In this document: in pieces, positions 1 through 6,273 of the stretch
How the letters are laid out: every line of letters starts with the position of its first letter
Numbering within the stretch: the first letter of the stretch is position 1
NCBI GenBank assembly: GCA_030630065.1
Contig: DAOVNU010000036.1
Span: 1 to 7,072, forward strand
Length of the DNA stretch: 7,072 nucleotides
Reading direction: 5' to 3'
Source: a bacterium
Lineage (GTDB): Bacteria; Ratteibacteria; UBA8468
The notes under the pieces: generated by a model
Seen by the model: only the letters and a program-made list of their open reading frames with translations
What the model was told of the DNA's origin: nothing
Databases searched by the model: none
Position numbers and translations under genes: made by a program

Positions 1-861
1 AGATGCTCTCCTGCAAATCACCTTCCTTTCGCTTAATTTCATCTGTCCAACTAGATTTTCCACCGGGACCTTCTCCTCTCCGCTATAAGCGGGGTTATAA
101 CCTTCGGCAAAGGTCTGGGTATGGTTCTCTTTTTGAGCAATTACGATGACATCCACCAAGATTCCGGGAATCTTAACCAGCCAGGGATTTAAATTGCTTC
201 CCGGGATAACCCTTTCTACCTGAACGATAACGATACCTCCTGAGTTTTTGGCAGCTTGTGCCATTGACAGTACCTCCAAACTTCCCGCCTCCTTTTCCAT
301 AGTTACGTTTCCCCTGCTATCAGCCGTAGTTCCTCTTAACAGAGCCACATCAATGGGAAATGTTTTGTAAAATAGCCACTCCCTGCCATTCAATTGAATT
401 AACTTTACCAAATCTTCCTTTGTTTTGCTATTTAACTTACCCCCCTCAAATCTCGGATCGACAAAGGTATACAGACCCACATGGGTAATTGTTCCCGGCT
501 TCCCCGCAGCAATATCCCTATAGAGATGGGAAATCACTCCTTGCGGGAAATTGTAGGCCTCAATTTTATTCTGGAGGGCTAAATTACTTAACTCTGGCAC
601 AAGATTCCAATGACCTCCAACCACTCTTTTAACCAGTCCTTCATGCGCAAGATGATTGAGGCCACGGGTTTTTCCATCTCCCTGACCAGCGGCATAGACC
701 AGGGTTAAATCACGTGGCCTTCCGCTTTCCAGAAATCTCTTTTCTAAAAATAGTGTCAGTTCTTCCGGATGTCCGTTACCCACAAAACCACCGGTAGCTA
801 CCGTAACTCCATCTTTGATTAATTTTACTGCTTCTTCCGTGCTTTTAACCTTTCCTGACAT
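1..861 (-). CDS. pct: Acyl-CoA:acetate/propionate CoA-transferase, Pct/YdiF type (3' part outside window)
   Basis: My translation gives 287 codons from the ATG at 861 with no stop before the window edge, so the gene is partial at its 3' end. The family moves CoA between short acyl-CoAs (acetyl-, propionyl-, lactoyl-, acetoacetyl-CoA) and free acids in the cytosol through a glutamyl-CoA thioester. Full-length members have about 520 residues as a fused alpha-beta chain, so roughly the N-terminal (alpha-like) half is visible. Recognisable family stretches, recalled from clostridial propionate CoA-transferase, are GGFVGNGHPE near residue 24, HEGLVKR near 74, SHLYRDIAAGKPG near 113, FPIDVALLRGT near 169 and NSGGIVIVQVERV near 209. 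The catalytic Glu lies in the missing half and cannot be checked. The gene starts 17 bases after fabG. AAGGGG upstream is a possible but distant ribosome binding site. The family call is secure; the true acyl substrate is not. Confidence 0.9.
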   Translation of the reverse strand, partial: MSGKVKSTEEAVKLIKDGVTVATGGFVGNGHPEELTLFLEKRFLESGRPRDLTLVYAAGQGDGKTRGLNHLAHEGLVKRVVGGHWNLVPELSNLALQNKIEAYNFPQGVISHLYRDIAAGKPGTITHVGLYTFVDPRFEGGKLNSKTKEDLVKLIQLNGREWLFYKTFPIDVALLRGTTADSRGNVTMEKEAGSLEVLSMAQAAKNSGGIVIVQVERVIPGSNLNPWLVKIPGILVDVIVIAQKENHTQTFAEGYNPAYSGEEKVPVENLVGQMKLSERKVICRRAS

Positions 862-878
862 TATTTTGAGACAACCCC

Positions 879-1637
879 TTACATATATAAACCACCGTTT
901 ATATGAATGGTTTGACCGGTAATGTAGGAGGCCTCGTCGGAAACCAAAAAAACTACTAACTGCCCAATATCATCAGGGGTTCCAAATCTGCCCATCGGGA
1001 TTTGTTGTAATATACGAGATTTAATTTCTTCCGGTATCTTCTTCAACATTTCCGTTTGAATAAAGCCAGGGGCAATTGCATTCACGGTTATCCCTTTTCG
1101 CGCCACTTCACGAGCTATAGATTTAACGAAGCCCATAATACCCGCCTTACTTGCCGCATAGTTACTCTGCCCGATATTACCCGTTTGTCCAATAATAGAA
1201 GAAATACTGATAATCCGACCGTATCCGGCCTCGCGCATATAGTTGATTGCGGTTCTGACACAATTAAAAACACCGGTAAGGTTTACTCCGATTACTTCGT
1301 CCCAGTCCTTCTTCCGCATTTTTTTAAGAGTTACATCACGTACAATTCCTGCATTATTGACCAATATCTCTATCTTCCCATATTCCTTAACTATTTGCGT
1401 TACCATCTTCTGTACTTCTTTCTCGCAGGATACATCCGCCTGAAGGAGCAAACTTTTACTACCCATATTTTTTACTCTTTCCGCTACTTCTTTTGCTTGT
1501 TTAAAATTTATCCCTTCATCATCCGCCACATAATTAATGCCTACCCAGGCGCCTTCTTGGGCTAATGCCAGGACAATTGCTCTTCCAATGCCCCGGGAGC
1601 CACCGGTGACCAGAGCAACTCTATTTTTTAATTTCAT
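879..1637 (-). CDS. fabG: 3-oxoacyl-[ACP]/acetoacetyl-CoA reductase, FabG-like short-chain dehydrogenase
   Basis: A 252-residue classical SDR, a usual length for FabG/PhaB. It should reduce a 3-oxoacyl thioester to the 3-hydroxyacyl form with NAD(P)H in the cytosol. Visible motifs are the nucleotide-binding TGGSRGIG (11-18), NNAG (94-97), and a complete catalytic tetrad: Asn119, Ser147, Tyr160 and Lys164 with the usual YxxxK spacing. PG at 190-191 and the GQTIHINGG tail near 241 are also typical. The start is fixed by the family's N-terminus and by the ATGA overlap with the end of leuB; AGGAGG lies only 3 bases upstream, a tight spacing that also forms the last leuB codons. No fatty-acid synthesis genes (acpP, fabD, fabF) lie nearby. 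The next gene is a CoA-transferase, so a CoA-thioester substrate (PhaB-like role) is as plausible as an ACP one. Sequence alone does not separate FabG from other 3-oxoacyl or 2-methyl-3-oxoacyl reductases. Confidence 0.88.
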   Translation of the reverse strand: MKLKNRVALVTGGSRGIGRAIVLALAQEGAWVGINYVADDEGINFKQAKEVAERVKNMGSKSLLLQADVSCEKEVQKMVTQIVKEYGKIEILVNNAGIVRDVTLKKMRKKDWDEVIGVNLTGVFNCVRTAINYMREAGYGRIISISSIIGQTGNIGQSNYAASKAGIMGFVKSIAREVARKGITVNAIAPGFIQTEMLKKIPEEIKSRILQQIPMGRFGTPDDIGQLVVFLVSDEASYITGQTIHINGGLYM

Positions 1638-2707
1638 TTACCTCCTACAAACTTGGCGATTAAATCGCCGACCTCCTTGGTGGAGAGGCCCATCCTGCCG
1701 GCCTGCAAACTTTTGATGTGGCCTTCACCGGTTGATTTCATTATTGCCTTCTCTATTGCCTTGGCGGCTTCCTCTTCACCCAGAGTTTCCAGCATCATTC
1801 CTCCGGCGGCAATAGTTGCCAGGGGGCAAATCACATTTTTGCCGGTATATTTTGGGGCGCTGCCGTGAATCGGCTCAAACATACTCACCCCTTGCGGGTT
1901 GATGTTGCCCCCGGCGGCTATACCTAATCCGCCTTGAGTCACTGCGGCTAAATCGGTGATAATATCACCAAAAAGGTTAGGGGTGACAATCACGTCAAAC
2001 CATTCCGGATTTTTCACCATCCACATACAGGTTGCATCCACAAAAGCAAGACCCTGCTTGATGTCAGGATATTCTTTCCCTACTTCTACAAAAGTTCTTC
2101 TCCACAGGTCACCTTCGTAGACGAGAACGTTTGCCTTATCGCAAAGGGTAAGTTCATTTTTTTTGTTTCTTTTTTTGGTGAGTTGGTAAGCATAACGAAT
2201 GCATCTTTCTGCCCCTTTGCGGGTATTGATGCCTTCCTGGATGGCAATTTCGTCTGGAGTTCCTTTCTTAAAAAATCCGCCCACACCGCAGTAGGCGCCT
2301 TCGGTATTCTCCCGCACAACGGAATAGTCAATGTCCTCGGGCCCTTTGTTTGCTAAAGGTGTGTCAATTCCGGGATACAACTTTACCGGGCGGAGGTTAA
2401 TGTATTGGTCCAGAGCAAACCTTATCTTTAATAAAAGCCCGCCCTCTAAAATTCCGGTCTTTACGTCGGGATGCCCCACCGCTCCCAGGTAAATGGCATC
2501 TAACCGCTTAAATTCTTCAAGAGCGGAATCGGGAAGAATCTCGCCTGTTTTCAGGTAACGTTCCCCGCCGAAATCATAATCAATAAAATCATATTTTAGA
2601 TTAAATTTTTCTCCGGCAACCCTTAAAACCTTTAAGCCCTCCTGAATAATCTCAGGACCAACTCCGTCACCAGGGAGCACTCCTATCTTATATTTTTCTT
2701 TACCCAT
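1634..2707 (-). CDS. leuB: 3-isopropylmalate dehydrogenase-type decarboxylating dehydrogenase
   Basis: A 357-residue member of the isocitrate/isopropylmalate dehydrogenase family. In the operon its expected reaction is oxidative decarboxylation of 3-isopropylmalate to 2-oxoisocaproate, with Mg2+ and NAD(P). Visible are the N-terminal GVLPGDGVGPEI (9-20), substrate arginines at 96 (KIRFALDQ), 106 (NLRP) and 132 (VREN), Tyr139 and Lys191 as the catalytic pair, Asp224, Asp248 and Asp252 as metal ligands, and the coenzyme loop HGSAP (281-285). The segment near 95-145 (DQYINLRPVKLYPGID, VRENTEGAYCG) resembles tartrate/D-malate dehydrogenase-like members more than classical LeuB. After HGSAP the protein has Lys286-Tyr287, where classical NAD-dependent LeuB has Asp. 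Gene context strongly favours LeuB, but activity on other 3-alkylmalates is possible. GGAGG sits 9 bases before the ATG, which lies 25 bases inside leuD. The gene ends in an ATGA overlap with fabG. Confidence 0.88.
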   Translation of the reverse strand: MGKEKYKIGVLPGDGVGPEIIQEGLKVLRVAGEKFNLKYDFIDYDFGGERYLKTGEILPDSALEEFKRLDAIYLGAVGHPDVKTGILEGGLLLKIRFALDQYINLRPVKLYPGIDTPLANKGPEDIDYSVVRENTEGAYCGVGGFFKKGTPDEIAIQEGINTRKGAERCIRYAYQLTKKRNKKNELTLCDKANVLVYEGDLWRRTFVEVGKEYPDIKQGLAFVDATCMWMVKNPEWFDVIVTPNLFGDIITDLAAVTQGGLGIAAGGNINPQGVSMFEPIHGSAPKYTGKNVICPLATIAAGGMMLETLGEEEAAKAIEKAIMKSTGEGHIKSLQAGRMGLSTKEVGDLIAKFVGGK

Positions 2708-3177
2708 TTCATCAAACCTCCGTTCTGAATAATCTCCTGAATAAATTGGGGAAATTTATCCATAGTGAATTTCTTCTTTTGAGAAAGGTTCTCAATAATT
2801 CCTTTCTTAAAATCAATGCTTAAAAGGTTGTTTTCTTTACAAAATCTGAAAATGTCTTTTTCGATGATTGGCAATCCAATATTGATACAGTTGCGCAGAA
2901 AAATTCTGGCAAAACTTTTGGCAATAACACAGGAAATTCCCGCGCCTTTAATCGCAAGAGCGGCATGCTCCCTGGAGGAACCGCAGCCGAAGTTCTCCCC
3001 GGCAACGATGATATCGCCTTTTTTCACTCTCCCGGGAAATTCCGGATTAACGTCCTCCAGACAATGCCTTCCCAATTCTTTTTCATCTGAGGTGACTAAA
3101 TACTTCGCTGGAATAATCTCATCGGTGTTGATATTATTGCCAAATTTCCAGACCCTTCCCTTACTCTGCATTCTCAT
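2683..3177 (-). CDS. leuD: 3-isopropylmalate dehydratase (isomerase) small subunit
   Basis: A 164-residue small (swivel-domain) subunit of the aconitase superfamily, of the short archaeal/thermophile type; gamma-proteobacterial LeuD is about 200 residues. With LeuC it isomerises 2- to 3-isopropylmalate in the cytosol. Visible motifs are FGNNINTDEIIPAKYL (12-27), GENFGCGSSREHA (60-72) and ARIFLRNCINIGLP (90-103). The substrate-recognition loop reads YLVT (26-29). From memory of work on Methanocaldococcus paralogs, Val here marks isopropylmalate isomerases while Arg (YLRT) marks homoaconitases, so the leucine role fits. The gene overlaps orf83 by 17 bases and leuB by 25. No strong Shine-Dalgarno precedes it, so translational coupling to orf83 is likely. 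The third codon is also ATG (3171) and is an equally possible start, since homologs usually begin just before KGRVWKFG. Confidence 0.93.
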   Translation of the reverse strand: MRMQSKGRVWKFGNNINTDEIIPAKYLVTSDEKELGRHCLEDVNPEFPGRVKKGDIIVAGENFGCGSSREHAALAIKGAGISCVIAKSFARIFLRNCINIGLPIIEKDIFRFCKENNLLSIDFKKGIIENLSQKKKFTMDKFPQFIQEIIQNGGLMKWVKKNIR

Positions 3178-3412
3178 CCGTTTTATAGAGCATAATGATT
3201 GAATTTCTGTTTAGTCCCATAAACTTTGGCTTCCCGATGACCTTATTATCCTGCTTCGTATAAATAGTGGCATTGTTAATGGGGATAAAGCCCTTGGTTG
3301 TTGCGTTAAGAAAATCAGAGAGTCGTCCTCCCTTAAACATATGGATTGTCCCCTCAATGCGGTGATTAGGGATAAAAATTGTCACCTTTACTTCTTCCTG
3401 GTCTTCTAACAT
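3161..3412 (-). CDS. Small conserved-looking protein of unknown function inside the leu operon
   Basis: An 83-residue protein that I cannot assign to a characterised function. It has no signal peptide, membrane segment or cysteine. It reads as a small mainly-beta protein: strand-like EVKVTIFIP (7-15) and HRIEGTIHMF (17-26), a likely helix around GRLSDFLNAT (29-38), then strand-like GFIPINNATIYT (41-52) and SIIMLYK (71-77). The pattern of a strand, R-x-x-G, then G-R-L-S-D-x-L-N and F-I-P-I recalls a domain-of-unknown-function family (possibly DUF6812); that link is memory only. Evidence that it is real: a good AGGAG site 8 bases before the ATG, same-strand placement 24 bases after leuC, a 17-base overlap with leuD, and no room for another gene. 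Roles such as an isomerase accessory or assembly factor, or a leucine-pathway regulator, are guesses from position. Confidence 0.8.
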   Translation of the reverse strand: MLEDQEEVKVTIFIPNHRIEGTIHMFKGGRLSDFLNATTKGFIPINNATIYTKQDNKVIGKPKFMGLNRNSIIMLYKTDENAE

Positions 3413-3426
3413 AATATTTTCTCCTA
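3413..3426 (-). promoter_or_regulatory. Ribosome binding site of orf83
   Basis: On the minus strand the gap between leuC and orf83 contains TAGGAGA, with AGGAG 8 bases before the ATG at 3412. It is one of the best Shine-Dalgarno matches in the operon and supports orf83 as a translated gene. Confidence 0.7.
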
Positions 3427-3436
3427 TTTTATTTTT

Positions 3437-4681
3437 TTATTTCCCCGGACCGGCAATTCTACCTTTTATTGCCGATGCGGCAGCCACAGCCGGATTGCTG
3501 AGATAAACTTTACTTTTAGGGCTGCCCATCCTTCCCACAAAATTTCTGTTTGTCGTAGAAATGCAGACCTCATCCTCGGCAAGGACTCCCATATGTCCGC
3601 CGAGACAGGGGCCACAGGTGGGGGTACTGACAACACAGTTTGCTTTGATAAATGTCTCAATCAAGCCCTCTTTTAATGCCTGCAGATATATTTTTTGCGT
3701 TGCCGGAATAATAATTGTCCGCACCTTGACTTCTTTTCCTTTCATAATAGAGGCAGCGGTTCTTAAATCGGAAATTCTCCCATTGGTGCAGGAGCCGATT
3801 ACCACCTGGTCAATGAGGACTCTGCCTACCCTGCTGATTGGTTTGCTGTTGCTTGGCAGAGGAGGGAAAGCAACCTGTGGCTCGATTTTGCTGACATCAT
3901 ACTCCCTCACCTCGGCATAGTTGGCTCCTGGGTCACTCTTAAACAGGGAGTGGAGAGTGGAGAGTGGAGAGTGGAGATATTCGTATGTAATCTCGTCCGG
4001 TGCAATAATGCCGTTTTTAGCGCCGGCTTCAATTGCCATATTGCACATTGTAAGACGACTATCCATCGCTAAATTCTTGATTACCTCACCGGTGAATTCC
4101 ATTGCCTTATAATGTGCCCCGTCTACACCGATGTCACCAATGGTGTGCAGAATAAGGTCCTTTCCGCTGACCCATTTTGGCAATTTTCCGTAATAGACCA
4201 ACTTAATTGTCTCCGGCACCTTGAACCAGCATTTGCCGGTAATGAAGGCAGCGGCTAAATCGGTACTGCCAATTCCTGCGGAGAAAGCCCCCAGGGCTCC
4301 ATAGGTGCAGGTATGGGAATCGGCTCCGACAACTAAGTTTCCCGGGGAGACCAGACCCTGTTCAGGAATAAGGGCATGCTCAATCCCCATCCGTCCGAGT
4401 TCATAGTAATGGGCAATTTTATGCTTTCGGGCAAATAGTTTTAATCTTTTCGCCAGCCGCGCACTTTCTAAATCCTTTGCCGGGGAAAAATGGTCGGGAA
4501 CAAGGACAATTTTTTCCGGGTCAAAAACCTTTTTACCACCCGCTTTTTTAAACTCTTCAATCGCGGTGGGCGCCGTAATGTCGTTGCCCAGAGCCAGGTC
4601 AACGTCCGCTAAGATAAAATCCCCGGGGACTACCTCTTTTTTATTCGTATGTCCCGCTAAAATCTTCTCGGTAATCGTCAT
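3437..4681 (-). CDS. leuC: 3-isopropylmalate dehydratase (isomerase) large subunit, 4Fe-4S
   Basis: A 414-residue aconitase-superfamily large subunit, the typical length of the archaeal/thermophile LeuC/HacA type; E. coli LeuC is about 466. With LeuD it dehydrates and rehydrates 2-isopropylmalate to 3-isopropylmalate using a 4Fe-4S cluster. Cluster ligands are visible as Cys298 (IGSCTNGR) and Cys356/Cys359 (TPTCGPCLGG). Other family signatures are ADSHTCTYGALGAF (120-133), WFKVPETIK (152-160) and TTNRNFVGRMGSP (376-388). The start shares an ATGA overlap with leuA. No Shine-Dalgarno is seen, so translation probably relies on coupling. Oddity: residues about 234-247 (YLHSPLSTLHSLFK) are encoded by a GAGTGGA tandem repeat that fills a variable linker between conserved blocks without breaking the frame. 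Homoaconitase is the main alternative; the operon argues for the leucine enzyme. Confidence 0.95.
   Translation of the reverse strand: MTITEKILAGHTNKKEVVPGDFILADVDLALGNDITAPTAIEEFKKAGGKKVFDPEKIVLVPDHFSPAKDLESARLAKRLKLFARKHKIAHYYELGRMGIEHALIPEQGLVSPGNLVVGADSHTCTYGALGAFSAGIGSTDLAAAFITGKCWFKVPETIKLVYYGKLPKWVSGKDLILHTIGDIGVDGAHYKAMEFTGEVIKNLAMDSRLTMCNMAIEAGAKNGIIAPDEITYEYLHSPLSTLHSLFKSDPGANYAEVREYDVSKIEPQVAFPPLPSNSKPISRVGRVLIDQVVIGSCTNGRISDLRTAASIMKGKEVKVRTIIIPATQKIYLQALKEGLIETFIKANCVVSTPTCGPCLGGHMGVLAEDEVCISTTNRNFVGRMGSPKSKVYLSNPAVAAASAIKGRIAGPGK
3948..3977. repeat. Heptanucleotide tandem repeat (GAGTGGA)4 within leuC
   Basis: Read on the plus strand, four perfect head-to-tail copies of GAGTGGA occupy 3948-3975, followed by a partial GA. 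On the coding strand the unit reads TCCACTC. Seven is not a multiple of three, so the copies are read in successive frames and encode alternating Ser/Leu/His/Thr/Pro residues (about 234-247 of LeuC). Gain or loss of one copy would shift the leuC frame; three copies would keep it. I saw no other copy of the repeat in the window. Confidence 0.95.
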
Positions 4682-6186
4682 TTTTTTATTGCCAGGTAGC
4701 GATTGATGGCATTAAGGTATGCCTTAGCGCTTGCCTCAATGATGTCGGTACTTACCGCCCTGCCCGACATAATTTCCTTTTTAATCTTTAATTTTACGGA
4801 AACCTCTCCCAGGGCATCCTTTCCCGATGTTACCGATTTGATTTTATAGTCAAGTAGGACTGTTTTTAAGCCAACCATTCTGTCAATGGTACGGTAGACA
4901 GCGTCCACAGGGCCATCCCCGCAAGAGGCATCCTCTAAGATTTTATCCTTTTTCCCGAGTTTAACGGTGGCGGTAGGAACTGTCTTTGTCCCTGAACTGG
5001 TATGCAGATAAAGAAGCGTATAAATTTTGGTTAAGGGAGTTGTTTCCTCTTCCAGGATAGCAATGAGGTCGGAATCCGTAATCTCTTTTTTCTTATCGGC
5101 TAACCTTTTGAAACGAATAAAAATTTTCTCTAACTCTTTTTCTTTGAGACGATAACCAAGTTCTTCTATATGTTTCACAAAAGCATGTCTTCCCGAATGT
5201 TTACCGAGAACAAGTTCACTCCCTTTCAAACCAATCTTTTTAGGGTCGATGATTTCATAAGTGGTTCTTTTTTTCAATATTCCATCCTGGTGGATACCCG
5301 CTTCATGCCGGAAGGCGTTTTCTCCTACGATTGCTTTGTTCATCTGAACGGAAATACCGGTGAGAGAGCTGACCAATTTACTGGCAGAATGGATTTCGGA
5401 AATACGAATATTTGTTTTTTTCCCGAGAATGTCTTCTCTTGTTTTCAGAACCATCACAATCTCTTCAAGGGCGGCGTTGCCTGCCCTTTCTCCAATGCCA
5501 TTTACCGTGCATTCTACCTGAGTTGCGCCATTCTCAATGGCGGAGAGAGAATTGGCTACCGCCAATCCCAAATCATTGTGGCAATGGATACTGATGGTAA
5601 TCTTTTTGGGTAGGTTTTCCCTGATGTAAGCAATCAGTTTACCAAATTCATCAGGCATTGCATAGCCAACGGTATCCGGGATATTAATCGTAGTAGCCCC
5701 GGCATCTACGACCGCTTTTGCTACCTTGAGCAGAAATTCCGGCTCGGTTCTGCTGGCATCCTCAGGAGAGAATTCTATGTCCTTAATAAATTTCCGGGCA
5801 TAGGAAACGGAATCTTTTGCTAACTTAAGAATTTCATCCTGAGCTTTGTGAAATTTATATTTCAGATGAATCTCGCTGGTGGCGATGAAGATATGAATTC
5901 TTGACTTAAAAGCAGGTTTTAAGGCAGAAATTGCCCGGTCAATGTCCTCTTTCCTTGAACGGGATAAAGCGGCAATTGTTGGACCCTTGATTTTTTTGGC
6001 AACTAACTTTACTGCCTCAAAATCGTCCTCAGAAGATATAGGGAATCCCGCCTCAATAATATCAACCTTAAGTTTGGCTAACTGTTGGGCAACCCTTAGT
6101 TTTTGCTCTTTGGTTAAACTTGCTCCCGGGGACTGCTCCCCATCTCGTAGAGTCGTATCAAAAATCTTAATCAATTTCTTTTCCAT
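4678..6186 (-). CDS. leuA: 2-isopropylmalate synthase
   Basis: A 502-residue enzyme condensing acetyl-CoA with 2-oxoisovalerate to 2-isopropylmalate, the first committed step of leucine synthesis, in the cytosol. The N-terminal TIM barrel shows the DRE-TIM signature FDTTLRDGEQSPG (9-21), FSPEDASRTE (139-148), the metal-binding HCHND (201-205) with Asn237 in GERAGNAALEE, and GENAFRHEAGIHQDG (288-302). A linker with LGKHSGRHA (327-335) leads to the C-terminal LeuA regulatory domain (about 385-497), with SCGDGPVDAVYRTID (421-435), GRAVSTDIIEAS (475-486) and a final YLNAINRYL. The domain is intact, so leucine feedback inhibition is likely. Citramalate or homocitrate synthases are close relatives, but the leuCDB neighbours and full length support LeuA. 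It is the first gene of the operon. An in-frame TGA 18 bases upstream fixes the ATG at 6186. There is no Shine-Dalgarno, and the predicted transcript starts almost at the ATG. Confidence 0.96.
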   Translation of the reverse strand: MEKKLIKIFDTTLRDGEQSPGASLTKEQKLRVAQQLAKLKVDIIEAGFPISSEDDFEAVKLVAKKIKGPTIAALSRSRKEDIDRAISALKPAFKSRIHIFIATSEIHLKYKFHKAQDEILKLAKDSVSYARKFIKDIEFSPEDASRTEPEFLLKVAKAVVDAGATTINIPDTVGYAMPDEFGKLIAYIRENLPKKITISIHCHNDLGLAVANSLSAIENGATQVECTVNGIGERAGNAALEEIVMVLKTREDILGKKTNIRISEIHSASKLVSSLTGISVQMNKAIVGENAFRHEAGIHQDGILKKRTTYEIIDPKKIGLKGSELVLGKHSGRHAFVKHIEELGYRLKEKELEKIFIRFKRLADKKKEITDSDLIAILEEETTPLTKIYTLLYLHTSSGTKTVPTATVKLGKKDKILEDASCGDGPVDAVYRTIDRMVGLKTVLLDYKIKSVTSGKDALGEVSVKLKIKKEIMSGRAVSTDIIEASAKAYLNAINRYLAIKK

Positions 6187-6200
6187 TATTTTGTAATAAT
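6185..6200. repeat. AT-rich inverted repeat over the leuA start
   Basis: ATTATT (6185-6190) and AATAAT (6195-6200) are perfect inverted copies separated by TTGT. The repeat spans from the leuA start codon to the predicted -10 box. It could be an operator half-site pair, but six A/T pairs in an AT-rich spacer can easily arise by chance and would form only a weak RNA hairpin. Confidence 0.35.
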
Positions 6201-6225
6201 ATCATATTTGAGGGGAGATTGGCAA
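6196..6225 (-). promoter_or_regulatory. Predicted sigma70-type promoter of the leu operon
   Basis: On the minus strand TTGCCA (6220-6225) and TATTAT (6196-6201) are separated by 18 bases and match the -35 and -10 consensus well. Transcription would start near 6189, about 2 bases before the leuA ATG, giving a nearly leaderless mRNA. This fits the lack of a leuA Shine-Dalgarno. A start further upstream, inside the divergent gene, cannot be excluded. Confidence 0.5.
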
Positions 6226-6247
6226 ACCCTTTTAAATACGGTAGAAT
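6219..6247 (+). promoter_or_regulatory. Predicted sigma70-type promoter of the transporter gene
   Basis: On the plus strand TTGGCA (6219-6224) and TAGAAT (6242-6247) are 17 bases apart, the optimal spacing. Transcription would start near 6254, leaving a leader of about 20 bases before the ATG at 6274. The -35 box uses nearly the same bases as the -35 box of the divergent leu promoter. Confidence 0.5.
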
Positions 6248-6273
6248 GTAGAGAAAATAAAAAATAGATAAAA

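Noticed and set aside
862..878. Terminator or promoter between fabG and the CoA-transferase gene
   Set aside because: The 17-base gap holds no inverted repeat or T run, and no convincing -35/-10 pair; the genes are best read as one transcript.
1056..1565. 169-codon plus-strand open frame
   Set aside because: It is antisense to fabG, which has a complete catalytic tetrad and nucleotide-binding motif; composition is that of a shadow frame.
3921..4112. Plus-strand open frame with a W-R-V-E-S-G-E-W segment
   Set aside because: It is the antisense reading of leuC; the repeat-like peptide comes from the GAGTGGA tract, and no ribosome binding site or independent coding support is visible.
3437..4681. 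LeuC/LeuD as homoaconitase of lysine or coenzyme B synthesis
   Set aside because: LeuD carries YLVT rather than the homoaconitase YLRT, and the operon contains a full-length leuA with a LeuA-type regulatory domain plus leuB.
5170..5613. 147-codon plus-strand open frame
   Set aside because: It lies wholly antisense to leuA, whose conserved HCHND and GERAGN motifs are encoded in this stretch; the antisense peptide resembles nothing I know.
6187..6273. Leucine leader peptide, attenuator or T-box upstream of leuA
   Set aside because: The 87-base gap has no Leu-codon-rich small frame reading toward leuA, no GC-rich terminator hairpin with a T run and no T-box sequence; the predicted transcript start leaves almost no leader.
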